Notes: generated from the letters alone by a model not told the origin. Shown: positions 12,729 through 25,297, numbered from the stretch's first letter. The stretch is DNA of 64,000 nt from Gnomoniopsis sp. IMI 355080 (GCA_027946555.1 JAPEVC010000006.1:1-64000); one strand, 5' to 3'. Numbers and translations are program-made.

Positions 12729-14525
12729 ATGTCTTCCTTACGCCCATGCTTATTTCCCTCCCCGACCTTACCGTCTTCGCTCTCTCTCAACCAAGCCAAC
12801 CTTCACTTGCGCATATCTTGCCTTGTCACTGCTACAACCTGTAGACTACGCTCACCTCCAACAAGAAGAGCCTTCCACCACTCGCCGCCCACTCTCAGGA
12901 AAATGGAGGCTCAACTCACTGCTCCCAATGGAAAGACCTGGACCCAGCCGCTGGGCCTCTTTATAAATAATGAATTCGTAAAGTCCGGCAATGAACAGAA
13001 AATTACCTCCATCAACCCCGCGTGAGTCTACTACTTACTTACCTCTGCCTACCAGAGCACATGTGGTAACAGCAAACACTCTTCTAACCCTTCCCCGCAG
13101 AACCGAAGAGGAGATCTGCTCCGTCTATGCCGCCACAGTCGAAGATGTGGACCTTGCTGTGGCAGCAGCCCGCAAGGCTCTCAAACATCCCTCCTGGAAA
13201 GGCCTCTCTGGCACCGAGCGCGGCCTTCTCATGACCAAGCTCGCCGATCTCATCGATGCTAATCGCGAGATCCTGGCCACCGTGGAGACCATGGACAACG
13301 GTAAACCATACACCGTCTCACGGGATGAGGATGTCCAGGAGGTCATCAGCGCGCTGAAATACTACGCTGGCTATGCCGACAAGAACTTCGGTCAGGTCAT
13401 CGACGTTGGCCCTTCCAAGTTTGCATATACACTGAAGCAGCCGATTGGTGTATGCGGCCAGATCATCCCTTGGAACTATCCCTTGGGCATGGCCGGTTGG
13501 AAGTTGGGGCCCGCACTCTGCTGTGGCAACACGATCGTTCTAAAACTCGCTGAGCAGACGCCGCTGTCCATGTTGGTTGTGTGCAACCTGATCAAGGAAG
13601 CCGGCTTTCCTCCAGGTGTGATCAATGTCATCAACGGATACGGCAGGGTATGTCAAGTTTTCCCTGGTAAAAGTTCGGAAATTCAGCACTAACTCGTCGA
13701 TAGGAAGCCGGAGCCGCTCTTGTAAAGCATTTGGATGTCGACAAGGTAGCCTTCACGGGAAGCACCGCCACAGGCAAAGAAATCATGAAGATGGCCTCAG
13801 GTACCATGAAGAATATCACTCTTGAGACGGGCGGCAAGTCCCCCCTCATCGTCTTTGAGGATGCCGATCTGGACCTGGCAGCCACATGGTCTCACATCGG
13901 CATCATGAGCAACCAGGGCCAAATCTGCAGCGCGACATCTCGTGTGCTTGTGCAGGAGAGCGTCTACAAGGAGTTTGTGCAGAAATTCACGTCTACCATT
14001 GAGAAAATCTCTGTGGTGGGTGACCCATTCGAGGAGACCACCTTCCAAGGCCCCCAGGTCACCAAGGCACAGTTTGATCGCGTGTTGGGCTACATCAAGA
14101 CCGCCAAAGATGAGGGCGCCACAATCGCTCTGGGCGGCGAGCCTACGCCACAGAAGGGCAAGGGCTTCTTCATCAAGCCGACCGTCTTTACGGATGTCAA
14201 GCCTGACATGACGATTTTCAAGGAGGAAATCTTTGGCCCCTGTGTGTCCGTCGTCACATTTAAGACCGAAGAAGAGGCCATTGCAATCGCAAATGACACA
14301 TCATACGGCCTGGGCTCAGCATTGTTTACAAGGAACCTGGCCAAGGCCCACAGGGTGGCGGCTGAGATTGAGGCAGGTATGGTTTGGATCAACAGCAGCA
14401 ACGATTCCGATGTAAGGATTCCGTTTGGTGGTGTGAAGCAGTCTGGAATTGGCAGGGAGCTTGGCGAGGCTGGCCTTGCGAGCTACTACAGCCTCAAGGC
14501 GGTCCACTTGAACATGGAGTCATAG
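12729..14525 (+). CDS. aldA: NAD(P)-dependent aldehyde dehydrogenase
   Basis: Three exons (12729-13021, 13101-13647, 13704-14525) give 553 residues from the first ATG, or 495 from the internal ATG at 12903. Intron joins are NPA|TEEEICS and GYGR|EAGAALVKH; intron 2 has a CACTAAC branch site. Landmarks of the ALDH fold are clear: IIPWNYPLGMAGWKLGPAL, the nucleotide-binding FTGSTATGKEI, the general-base glutamate in LETGGKSP, the catalytic cysteine in GQICSATSR (residue 297 of the short form), and EEIFGPCVSV. The short form matches the usual fungal AldA length of about 497. The extra 58 residues are rich in Arg/Ser/Leu with few acids and end RRAFHHSPPTLRK, resembling a mitochondrial presequence. 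It oxidises acetaldehyde to acetate, as in ethanol use. One oddity is KLAEQTP where the family usually has KPAEQTP. Confidence 0.93.
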
Positions 14526-14725
14526 TCAGGAACCGAGGGTGGAAGAATGTAAATGTTGTACATATTAGCCAGCAGTCAACAGACCGATGACTACCTTCAA
14601 TAGCTCACGTACCAAAACCCTGTTAGGCAATCTTTAGAAGTGATGTGGCCAAAGGACACCCATGCATCATGTTTCTGATGCTTCCGTCAACCACAGTTTT
14701 TGGCAATTTGAACCGAGACACACAG

Positions 14726-15953
14726 CTATTTGTCGAGATGGCCCTCTTCAATGCTGCGTGTGGCTGCTGAAGTCTTTCTCCGCTGAGTAGCGTCGGATAT
14801 CATCGCAGGATGTCCGACGCAAAGCGTGAAGGCGGCGACCACGATTAGGCTAGATCACAGAAACGAGTCAGCAAATAACGCACTACTGATTGTTGTAAAA
14901 GACGGCTTGCTCAGCAAAAGAGTCACTTACCACCCCTCCAACGCAATGAACAAATCCTCCCTCCTCACTAACAGGCCACCATACCCATCGCGGAGCTCCA
15001 CCACCCGAAACACACACCTCGCCAAAATCGCAACAATTGCAAGCATCTCAGAGAAGAAGAACAACTTCAGCCTTGCGCCAAATGTCATTCCAGTGTTCTT
15101 CCTCGTACTCAACGCATGTCGCTTGGCTAGTCCAGAGCGGCAGTAACGCGTAATGTACTCGATATAAATGGCGCAAAAGAGCATCAGCGTTGTGACCTGC
15201 AGGGCGAGACCTGCCAGAGCGATATTCACGCCGGTATGGCTGATGCCCGAAGAAACGGCGGAAAGACCCCCACCGGCACCTTGGAGGAGCAGAGAGAGCA
15301 AGTCGCTAGGGATGAAGATGCAGTATAGGAGAAAGGGTCGAAAGCGTGATAAAGCGGGGGCAAAGGTTTCGATTCTTTTGGGGAAAGCCTTGGTCAGTCC
15401 AGGGCTAATAGCCACATGGTGAAGGAGGTAGTGTCTTTTTTTTCTGGATGCGGAAAGAGGGGCAGGTTGAAGGACGTACGTCTTTGCGAGAACGATGTAG
15501 ACAGCTGCGCAATAGAAAACCGGAGCAGTTGTGATGCAAACTTTGATGGGAAAAGATCAGCATATAATACCATTCGGAGCGAGTGGGCAAGCGTGAATCA
15601 TTATGGATACCAAAGAACTAACCAACTTGTATCATGAATGCACTGAAATTCCACAGATCGTGAAACAGCCACACCCTCGCGGCATAGCCCAGCATTTCAT
15701 CCAAGCAGCCACACACCATGCACGCCATGAACGACCACGCCCTCGACTTCACACCCACAGCGACGTGGGCGACCATGGCGCAAAAGAAGATGCAGGCGAA
15801 GAACACATTGGCCCCCAGGCTTGGCCGGTAGCCATAGACGCTCCATCTTGGCGAGCAGAGCTCCAATGTGCAGTTTGCGTCCGGTCCGAAGAAATCGAAT
15901 GTGGGCTGGCCTGTCGATGCTAGATAATCGTTCAGAGCTTGCATGCGATCCAT
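14726..15953 (-). CDS. RTA1-like seven-span membrane protein
   Basis: Four exons on the minus strand (15953-15623, 15540-15480, 15374-14931, 14849-14726) give 319 residues, typical of the RTA1 family. Joins are MIQV|VCITTAPVFY, YIVLAKT|IETFAPALSRFRP and FIALEG|CLIVVAAF. The family signatures include the GYAARVWLFHD region after the second span, the LSRFRPFLLYCIFIPSDLLSLLLQGAGGG stretch (interrupted here only by my shortening), and a final span ending in GHPA. RTA1-like proteins are fungal plasma-membrane proteins linked to lipid flipping and resistance to toxic lipophilic compounds. The middle intron (105 nt) was chosen because a continuous reading there is open but inserts about 35 residues that the family lacks. 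The gene is convergent with the aldehyde dehydrogenase, about 200 bp apart. Confidence 0.88.
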
Positions 15954-18243
15954 CTTCGACGCTGATACTGAATGTTACGACTTTCTTTTTCTTCTTTTTC
16001 TTTTTGGTTCTCGCCAATATCGAACGAGATGCTCACGGGCTTGAGGTCGCCAAGGTAGGACAGCAATGGATAGATCTATCCTCGATGCTCTTGCCAAGAT
16101 CAACGGCGAAAGACGAATGGACACTTTGTAAGACAGCGTCCTGGGCTAAATTGAGGAGCTGGGCTGAAAAGTCTGACTGCTGGACATTTCAGCTCTTAGA
16201 GCCATTGGTACTCCTATCTTAGTAGATTAAATGATTAGATCGAACCTCTTTTCACTCCTACCTAGCTGTATTCAGTCACTATATTCACGCGGCCGAGTTG
16301 AACGAAGGGCCCGGTGATATAGCGTTGTACCCACGTAGCGAGCAACGATTGAGATACTACGGGCTCGACCAATCATCTTACACGCTTTCAAGGCCCCTTG
16401 GCCTTGCCCGCCCCCTCGACGCAAGTGACCCAATTGCGATGTCAATGCCCCATTCCTGCAGGTCTTCTGCTCTATCTTTTTTTTTTTTTGTTTTTTTTTT
16501 TGGTGGCAAATGGATTGTTTGTTTCTTGTTTTCCTGTCTTGTAGTCCCTGAAAATGTCAATTGTCGAGTAGCGCGAAATCCAACCGATCTGGCACCTGAG
16601 TGTCTGTGAGCTTCCGCGGAGACGAACGAAATAAGCCTGAGAGGTTCGGCCAATAGGCTTCACTTTCGTAACAGCCCCTTTCAATTGGCATGTGTTTGGC
16701 AGTTTTGGCGTCGTTGTAGCGTTGCGCAAGGACCTCATTGACAGTTGGAGTGGAGGGATGTTGGAGAACCGTTCCATAGGTTTGACTAAAGCGATTGCAT
16801 ACACGATCTCTTGTGTGGAGGGAATCTGGGACGGTTTTATTAAGTAGGTAGGTGCCTAGACTGGTAAATTTATCAAAACACATTGGTGTCTTGATGACTT
16901 TCTGCTCCCACAGCCACGTTTTAATATTTATACTCTTTTCCAGGAGCCGGGGGGGGGGGCACATAAAAAATGGAACCACATTATCACCAGACAGGTCGTG
17001 AGTGATAGTTTATACGTCCTGGTGCGTCGAGTCTACCGGAGCCGAGTATGTATGGTATACGCTCGCCATGGATAGGAGTCAGGACACAGCAGATAACTAA
17101 TCATGTACAGTACCAACAGTGCTCTATCTTGCAAATGAATAGATGTCCCCTGGCTATATTGAATCATTCAACCGAAATGTCACATCAAAGACAGCTAGAG
17201 CCTGCGACTGGCTGACTACAGAGATATCTTCGACGCCTGAGAGAGGGGATGAGCTTGGTTCGTTTGTATCATTGGAAGACCAAGTGGCTGTATGGGCTGA
17301 CAGATTTGGTGTATGAACATCTTACATGTCGGGGATCCTTACTCTGAACTGATCGTTTTCCCGCCAGAACGTTTGATCTTTTCGTTCAGACAATTTGGGA
17401 GTTGCTCGACCTGACATATCTAGGTAGCCCGGTATGTATCTTCAGTACCTACCACTCCTAGATTAAGTCGAATTTCGCTAGGTAGCTTGATATGTTTGCA
17501 TCAGGTATCTAGGTAGCGTCTAATTGCAAGATCGGATCATGAAATATAATTCGTGGCCTTTCTGAGGGTAGTGTCAGTAGGTGCGCATGAGTTTCCGTGG
17601 TTTGATTCTTGAATGTCCCCACCTTCTCTCTCTTAAACAACCCCTCGCTCGGCCTTCCCGTATCGTCTACTGAAGCAACGAGGATTGCAACTTGTCTGGT
17701 CGAGTCATCACTGTAACATGTTGTTCGAACTTTAATTGACGTTTTCTGGCCAGCTTTACTACTCACGCCGTCAAGCGATTAACTTCACGTCGAGGATATT
17801 TAGTGGGGACCAGTGACTCAGCTGAGAAAGTTCCCGTCGTGCTTGGCATCTGGTCCTAGCCTCGTAGCGAGGGTGTTCTTAGAACAAAAAGGTTGAAACA
17901 GAAACGACAGGGCCTCTGCGTTGGTAATTTCAGGGGTCGCCACCCCCACTGCGGCCTAGGCGTGATCAAACATGGCATACATGGCTAGTGGAGACCTCAC
18001 CTCGGAGGATGTACGCGGACGGGGTTGTGCGCGCCGGACTGTTTGACGCAAGGCGCCCCCCAGAGCGCCGAACTGGGGATGAATCGAATTTCCAACGGGG
18101 CAGACGATCTCCCTAGAGAAATGATAATTTTCCTTTTCCGAAAGTGATTCACTCCTTTCGGAACTTATTCCTCTGTATCGAGGTTGTTTGTGGTAGCTAG
18201 CGAGGTTCCACGTGTGCGCGCTGCCCAGGCCGAAATAAACACA
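15954..18243. other. Intergenic, no supported gene
   Basis: About 2.3 kb between divergent genes. It contains T13-G-T11 at 16477-16501, a G11 run at 16949-16959 and scattered TAGGTA motifs (16836-16860, 17418-17518). A 140-codon minus-strand frame (16557-16979) includes the G run and has no domain-like content, so I did not call it. Confidence 0.5.
17418..17518. repeat. Dispersed TAGGTA motif cluster
   Basis: Several copies of CTAGGTAG/TACCTAC lie within 100 bp, interleaved with repeated TGATATG-type sequence. It has the same word as the clusters at 4118, 23804 and 46079. Confidence 0.5.
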
Positions 18244-19533
18244 ATGTCCTCACGCACAGGAGACTCGCGCCCAGAGACTCGCTGGCCGGGTCCTGCGAAC
18301 TCGTCTGCTGCCTCTCGTCCGCAACAGCCTCTCCAGCTCACCACCCAATTTCCCGATCATTCACAAGGCCAGCCACACAGCCACAGGATCGTCGACAAGA
18401 GATTGCCCCCCTCGCCACCCAGGTCCGTGACCGTCCACACTTTCGACCAGAGCCAGTACTTGCTACAGCAGCAGCAGCAACGACAAAAGAAGCTGCCCCC
18501 TTCGCCAGCCAAGCTTGGGGCTGTTGAAACCTTTGAGCAGAGCCAGGCCTTTCAGCAGGAGCAAGGAGCCGTTGGGCTTGGGATTATTCAAAGATCTAGC
18601 ACTATGATTGAATTCATAGATTTGCCCGCGCCGCACAGCGGTCACATCCGTGTATTGCAGCTCAATCGGCCTGCAGCTGCAAATGCGATCTCATACGGAC
18701 TACTCGCTGCATTGCGCAAAGAAATTCAGACGATTCAAGCACAATATTCGCAAATCACGGGGGCGGAGATGCCGTGGACAGAAGACGACATCAAGGGTCC
18801 GACCAGGGCGCTTATAATAGCGAGTTCGGTGGACTCGTGTTTCTCTGCGGGAGCAGATCTGAAAGAGTTGATATCACTGAATGCTCAGCAGTGAGTTCCT
18901 CGGGCATGACTGGACCAGTGTCATGATTCTGTAGACTGACAACAACCATCTAGGACATCAGCATTCCTGTCAACAATGAGAGACACTTTTAAGGCATTAG
19001 CAAATCTCCCGATACCCACGATATCAGCCATCGGCTCATGCGCGCTCGGCAGCGGATTCGAGCTTGCGCTGGCGACTTCGTTCCGAGTCTTTTCCTCAAA
19101 CGCATCCGTGGCCCTCCCAGAGACAGGGCTGGGTATCATCCCAGCGGCAGGCGGCACACACCGACTCGCGGATCTGGTTGGCAATGCGCGCGCACGAGAG
19201 ATAGTCATGACAAGCCGCAATGTCCTTGCGCCAGAGGCATACACACTCGGGATCGCCAGCCGGCTAGTGGATCTCGAGACAGAGATGGATGGCTTGGATA
19301 AAGCAACGGCCCTCGCAGTGTCGAGGCGGAGGGTACTGGTCGAGTCGATTCGACTAGCAGAAGAGGTGTGCGAGGGAGCCCCAGTTGCTGTGAGAGCGGC
19401 AATACAGGCCTTGAAGATGCCGGGCGAGGAGACGGAAAAGGCCATGTGCGAGAGGGTATTTGCTAGCGACGACTGGCATGAGGCGTTGAGGGCGTTTGAG
19501 GAAAAGAGGAAACCTACGTTCAAAGGAAGGTGA
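18244..19533 (+). CDS. Enoyl-CoA hydratase/isomerase, AUH-like, with repeat-bearing N-terminus
   Basis: Two exons, 18244-18890 and 18954-19533, give 408 residues (join NAQQ|TSAFLS; intron GTGAGT..CTAG). The crotonase domain begins near residue 125. It has the oxyanion segment SCFSAGADLKELI, the GSCALGSGFELALA loop with the first catalytic glutamate position, and ALPETGLGIIPAAGGT with the second. Both acids expected for hydration are present. The spacing resembles methylglutaconyl-CoA hydratase (AUH) of mitochondrial leucine breakdown. The first 124 residues are unusual: low-complexity, Gln/Pro/Ser-rich, with two copies of a LPPSP..V.TF.QSQ unit (about residues 57-76 and 85-105) separated by a Gln run. 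I see no classic mitochondrial presequence. The role as AUH versus another short-chain hydratase is inferred. ATG 18244 is the first in-frame ATG. Confidence 0.88.
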
Positions 19534-19913
19534 TGGACGCGGAAAATGGGGGGACACTACAGCCATGATATATTTATATAATATTTAATCCACTAATTCA
19601 TAATTTGCCAACATCCCGCGTTATCGTGTCTCGTGGGATAGGACATGGAACATCCTGGCCGAGAGGAGGAACAATGTCGACGCGGCTGCTTCGTCCCTGA
19701 CCAAGACGAAACTCGAGAACCCGAACCCTGACGGAGCAAGCCACGCGAGGTGCGTCACCGGCTTGAGTGTCTCGCCAGACCAAGCCGCCCTGTGTTGTGT
19801 TGTACAGCAGTACAGTACAAATACCCCGCGAACCCCTGAGAAAGACCTCCCACGGTCTCGAGTTCTCAAAAGCTACCACGGCCTGGGCGACATCATAAAC
19901 CTCACTCATCACG
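19534..19913. other. Short intergenic region
   Basis: This 380-bp spacer lies between tandem genes. It holds the hydratase 3' end, with an AT-rich TATATTTATATAATATTTAA stretch near 19569, and the promoter and leader of the twinfilin gene. Nothing else is seen. Confidence 0.5.
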
Positions 19914-21051
19914 ATGCAGTCAGGCATCTCCGGTATGTTTTCATCACTAACCCGTACTGTCGTTCACGAGTCTGTCCAACCCATGCTGATCCGTATGTGC
20001 TTGCAGCTTCGCAGGAGCTCACCTCCAAGTTCAACGAGCTTCTCCAGTCTGACGCCTTTGGTCTCCTGGTCACCATTGAAAATGAAGCCCTCGTTCCCGT
20101 GAAGCTCCTCACACCCTCTTCGCCTGCCTCTTTCGCCGACAATGTTTCTAGCCTCCTCGTACCTACTCTCACCGACACAGACCCACTCTACATCCTCCTC
20201 AAGCGGCATGACACCGTCCCCAAGCTTATCGCCGTTTCCTATGTCCCAGATACTGCCAAGGTTCGGCAAAAGATGCTCTTCGCATCAACACGACTAACAC
20301 TTGTGCGGGAGCTTGGAAGGGAACATTTCCGGGAAACTATCTTCGCTACGGCCAAAGAGGAGCTGACCCCCGAGGGATTCGCGAGGCATGACAAACATGA
20401 GCAGCTCGAGGCGCCCCTGACTGAAGAGGAGAGAAGCTTGCAGGGGGTAAAGAAGGCAGAGGCTGAGGAAGGTAGTCGAGGGACTGGATCGAGGGAGATT
20501 CATTTGGGTCAGACGATGACTATGCCGGTGCATGACGATGCGCTGGAGTCATTGAAGGAGCTGGGCAGCGATGGAGGAAAGAGCCTGGTCATGCTGGTCA
20601 GTTTTGACATTCACCGGCGGTTGGAAGACGGTTGATGCTAACATGTGTTCCACAGAAAATCAACCCAGACACCGAGAAGGTCGAGCTGGTGCCCAACTCT
20701 TCATCCCCATCCTCGATACCCGAGCTCGTCCAATCTATCTCCACCACAGAACCTCGATTCACCTTCTACCGCTTCACACACGAACATGATGGCAGCGAGT
20801 CCTCGCCCTTGCTATTCATCTACACTTGTCCCGTGACCGGCGGCCGGAAAGCTATCAAGGACCGGATGATGTATCCGCTGATGAAGCGAGCGGTGCTGGA
20901 GCTTGCAAGCGGCGAGTGCGGGCTGAATGTCGAGAAGAAATTCGAGGTTGAAGAGCCAAACGAGATTACGGAGGAGTCAGTGCTGAGCGATTTGCATCCA
21001 AAGGCCGAAGTTAAGAAGGGCTTCAGCAGACCCAAGAGGCCCGGTCGGTAG
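19914..21051 (+). CDS. twf1: Twinfilin-like actin-binding protein (two ADF-H domains)
   Basis: Three exons (19914-19932, 20007-20596, 20656-21051) encode 334 residues, the usual length for fungal twinfilin. The first exon carries only MQSGIS plus one base and joins ASQELTSKFNELL; the second intron joins SLVML to KINPDTEKVEL and has a GCTAAC branch site. Residues 1-140 form the first ADF/cofilin-like domain (LIAVSYVPDTAKVRQKMLFAST is its characteristic actin-binding helix). Residues about 175-310 form the second (PLLFIYTCPVTGGRKAIKDRMMY). A basic C-terminus (KKGFSRPKRPGR) matches the twinfilin tail that binds capping protein and lipid. It sequesters actin monomers and caps filaments at cortical patches. 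About 300 bp separate it from the convergent carrier gene. Confidence 0.92.
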
Positions 21052-21353
21052 ACTGTGTGAAGCTGCCAGGGGTGTGTGACAAGGCTCAGCGGCTGCTAAG
21101 TTGGAAGAAACATCAGAGTACAGACACAAGTCAATGCTGGGGCTGCCCCGGAATCGACTACATACAGCAAAACCCGGGCCATGAGTCACATCCTAATTTA
21201 ACAAGTTGGTGTAACTTATGCAGATGTTAAACCAACAATGCTACTCGAATACAAGTGATGTATGTATGCTCCGAGATGTTGTCACATCCTACTATTTACA
21301 CGTTCATGGTCCCAACCCCCACTCTTTCCAAGGACCTAACCTCGACGCCAAGC

Positions 21354-22483
21354 CTACTCTTCGTACTTTCCAGCCGGAGAGCTCCACGAACTCCTTTCTA
21401 TCTTGTCCTTCAGAAACTCATACACTGTGAAAGTGACAGCTTGTCCAGGGGCGACTCTCATGATTCGGGGTGTTATACCCTTATAGAATGCGTGCATGCC
21501 CTCTTGTCTGTTGCGAAAGTCAACTTAGCATCGGCGCACTGCTACTCCATCCCGAGCAGGATAGGACTCACCTAAACATATCTCCCGCAATAACTGATAT
21601 CCTCTTGAGGGCGCTCACTCCCTCCTCCGCGGGCGTCTTCTGCAGCCTTGTCTTGATGGTATCAATCGGCGCATTACTCAACGGGCCCATGGCGCCGCTC
21701 ACCAGCCCAATGAGCGTCGTCTGCCAGCCCGGCAGTGTCTTGCCCTCATACTGCGGCTGCCACTTGGTCAGCTCCTCCTTAAAGTACGTATACGCCGTAA
21801 AGTTGACCGCCTGGTTGCTGCCCTGCCTGAGCGCCGTCAGGCTCACGCCGCGATACAGCGCGCCCACGCCCTCCTCCTTGACGACCGTATACAGCGCATG
21901 TGCGGCGTTGCGATATTTGGGCACGTCCAGCGGGTCCGCGAGCGAATGGTGCTGTGCCTGCAGACGGATCTTGATCACCTCCATGGGCGTGACGACGGCG
22001 ACGGCCTCGGTGACGCCCGCGGCCAGCCCGGCAATGAACGTGCCCTTGCCCGAGATGGCGCCTGTCGACTTGTCGGCCAGGAACTGCTTATACGTCTCGA
22101 AGGAGGTGAAGCGGATGGCCATCTTGGGGATGATGCCCGTCAGCACGGCGCCCAGGCCTTTGTACAGCCCGAGGGGCGTCTCGCGCTTGACAATGTCGGC
22201 GCCGGTGCGGTAGAAGCCGCGTTTTGGGGAACCCGGGGCGCGGCCTCGGCGGGAGAGTTGCATGCGGACTTTGATGGTGTCTGAGGAAGGTAAAGATATT
22301 GGTTAGCGTCTTCTCACGAAAGGAACTGAACCGACCGAAGGAGAAGAAAAAACAAACAGAAGGCGTCGTACCTAGTGGATGGCATATCATTGCTTCCATC
22401 ATGCCTGCTCCGCCGCCTGCTATCAGATTCACTGCTGCGCCTGCTGGCGCTTTGCCATCTTTCCCTTGCACCTTGGTCGCCAT
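21354..22483 (-). CDS. sfc1: Mitochondrial succinate/fumarate carrier (Sfc1/Acr1)
   Basis: Three exons (22483-22372, 22280-21572, 21507-21354) give 324 residues. Introns split HPL|DTIKVRMQ and DMFR|QEGMHAFYKG. The three mitochondrial-carrier signature repeats are HPLDTIKVRMQ, TPMEVIKIRLQ and APIDTIKTRLQ. Segments such as LYKGLGAVLTGIIPKMAIRF, LYRGVSLTALRQGSNQ and ITPRIMRVAPGQAVTFTVYEF closely resemble yeast Sfc1. This inner-membrane protein exchanges cytosolic succinate for mitochondrial fumarate and is needed when cells grow on acetate or ethanol. An aldehyde dehydrogenase of acetate production lies 7 kb away, but nothing in the sequence shows co-regulation. The start is the only ATG upstream of the first repeat in frame. 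Confidence 0.95.
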
Positions 22484-25297
22484 GATGTCTGGTGTGCGTA
22501 GTCCTGATCCTATAGATGCAAATGCGACTTGCTCCTTAACTTCTATAGTATAACCACGTGCTGCGCCTTATTTTGTTGGGAATAAACACTGAGAGTTCTC
22601 TATGACGGCAGTGAAGTTAGAACAAACTATACTATGGGCGCAACGCTTGTTAGAGCACGGATTGTTCGAGAAGTCAAGAGAAAAGAATGCAAATGGGTAT
22701 CAAGAGTCAACTTTCAGCATGTGACGATCAGTCTCGGGCAAAGGAAACAGGAGTCGGGCAGGTGGAAGGAGGTATATCCTATGATTATAAACAGACAACA
22801 AAAGCCAAGGTATATAGTATTAGGGTGAGTCAAGAAGAGGTCGGCTCAATAAGGCGAATGCCCTTGGCCCGCGGCTGTGACCTCGTAGTACTCGTGACCA
22901 TCCGCGGCACCGTAACCACAACCTTACCGTACATAGTTCGAAAGGCCGGACGCAGGGACCTGGCCGGCTTCAGGAACACGGAGACGGCTTCGGCGAAGCG
23001 GAACGTACGTCTCTCCAAATGCACACCCCCCATGGCATTGATCGACCAATTGGCTTTCCAACATTTATATCAATTGATCTTTTCTCCTCTCCTCTCCTCT
23101 GTCTCATCGAGCCAGCTGGTCTACATCAGAGCCTCCTTTCTCTGTAGCGACGAGCCCGCCGCATCATGGGGGCTTGGTAGCTCAAGTGCAGGAAACATGA
23201 AATTTCCATGTGACAGTGGACTTTGATGTTTTCGAATCTTCGGACGAGTGACGTCGACGCTTTAGGGGTTAGCCGATTGCTGAGCCGAGCTTGTGATATT
23301 CGCATTTCGCGGGGAAGCAGGGGTTGCGTTGGGTCTGGGGCTGAGACGGCGCAGGGATCAAGGTACAAGGTACCATCCGCTCGGGTGCTACCGGGACAGT
23401 GGATCGCCGTTTGACCGGGTTTGAACGAATGGTACTGTACCTTCACACACACACACGCACAGGCACAATATCTTGAGTCTAATCAACGAAATATTTAAGC
23501 AATTATCATCGCATAGCCTAGAATCTGCTGGATGAACAGCTGGAGAGCAATCGAACCAATTCTCCATCCCAATACCGCCCCTGTTTTTCTAAGATTTTTC
23601 CACTTCTATCACTCGGCACAAATCGACATTTACAGAGATCGACCAGTAAATACGTATGAAAGAGCGAGAGGATGAATTCCGCCATAGGGTTCCAGCCCCT
23701 TGGAGGGACCATGTTTACAAAGTATTCATTTGACAATGTCCCCAATGCCTCGGTATTCGTCAACCAGGGACCAGCCCGCCAAGGTGACCTTGGCAAGGTC
23801 AGCAGGTATCTAGGTATGTAACTAGGTAGGTATACACCTAGCTGGAATCTCATCATGATATTCTGATCTAATGTGATTACCTAGGTACGTACTTCGAGAC
23901 AGGTACATGCTGGATTCTTAGATAGTTCGCACGTAATATTGCAACAGCAGACTACATTGTTCTTACCAGTTTGCACCTGTATAAGCAAAGGCGTTATTAG
24001 CACTTTACGCGGAGCTACTGACAACCTGCGATTGCTCCAGGATGTTCAAGTCAATCCCTTCACGTCCGCTCTGAAATTCACTCTTGGTTTCCTCCGAAGT
24101 CTCGAAGTTTACCGAGACGGGAGATAGTAGTGTGGATATCGTCCTGGTCCCACTCCATTGCCGAGGCTTCTTTCGCCCAATGTCCCATTCCAAGGGGATA
24201 ATGGCTTAGACTTCGAGAGGTCTCATATCGGCCCGTCCATGCTTTACGCAATACGTTCAGGCGGGGGAAAGTAATCCGTCCCGATTTCTGCTGTCAGTCC
24301 AGCGGTTTTGCCTGAGAAGCTTCACCAAACCAAAAACGAAGCTCAGAGCCAGAGCGTCAACCCCGGGCGCCAACTCAGGGCTAGTGACACCAGCAGCCAC
24401 ATTTACACCTCCCACGACGCTAATAAAGGAAGCAAGAACTGTGGACTTTGAGTTCGACAAGCTATGAAAAAAAAAGCGCAATCATAGCTTTCGCAACGGA
24501 AAATCAGGGTCGAGGCAGTCGGGGTGCGTCCACATGCTCAAATGGATACTACACGAGCAAGGCAAGAAACCCTATAATGCTGCAGTGCGAGACGCCACCA
24601 ACATCACACGACGGAAAGCACAATTCTGACAATACAGGTTGGAAATTCAGGGTCTCAGAGGTGCGCACGCGGCATCGCGCATTGTGAGCTTTTGAACGGA
24701 GTGCGGAAATTTGAGTTATCACACACAGGGCAGCAATCCGAGAGCACAGAAAGTTGGAGATTTGGCTGAACAGATCAGAAAGGAAGCCGTTCGCAATGTG
24801 AGTTGGAGACGATGGTATGGCCATTGTAGCCGCGAAAATCGCGTGCCTGTCTGCGAATTGTGCTCTCATTTACTGATCATTGGAAGCATGACAGAGTAGG
24901 ACATGCTACCGCTTTAGCGATGTCATTCCGAAGAGCTGAGGATATGCGGCCATTGGGATGCAGTTTTGATTGGAATCGATCAGTTGGTCATTCCCAATTG
25001 AGCGAAACTGCAACGATGCGCTCGAGGCGCAGAGGCGCATGAGAGCCTCACGATCGGCCCAAAAAGGACCGAGCTTGGCGACTCGCGGGTCGACTGTCCC
25101 CCTTCAAGGTACCCCGCGTGACGTCGAACATACCTCAGGAAGGCCACAACGGAGAGCTTATTATATTTAAAGGACGACACTGCAAGCACAACAGCATTGT
25201 TGCCACAGGTCTCTGCGCCTGCGTTGAGTTTCAAAAGACAAATTCCAAACACGTCTCACAGCCCATAACCCTCAACACCCACCGCCCAACCGTCAAA
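22484..25297. other. Intergenic, no supported gene
   Basis: About 2.8 kb between divergent genes. It contains a TCTCC-type pyrimidine repeat (about 23088-23102), a CA dinucleotide run (about 23443-23457) and TAGGTA motif clusters (23804-23892). Open frames are short and lack domain-like content. The last 150 bp, with CCGTCAAAATG at the start codon, are leader of the reductase. Confidence 0.5.
23804..23892. repeat. TAGGTA/ACCTAGGTA motif cluster
   Basis: At least five copies of CTAGGTA or its complement occur in 90 bp, including ACCTAGGTACGTAC. It matches the other clusters in this window. Confidence 0.55.

Noticed and set aside
15375..15479. Continuous open reading through the middle intron of the RTA1-like gene
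   Set aside because: The family joins the two flanking segments directly (AKT then IETFAPALSRFRP), and good donor, branch and acceptor sites fit.
21898..22284. A 128-codon plus-strand frame opposite the carrier gene, and similar long frames opposite other GC-rich exons (for example 25481-26017)
   Set aside because: They are antisense shadows of well-supported coding exons.
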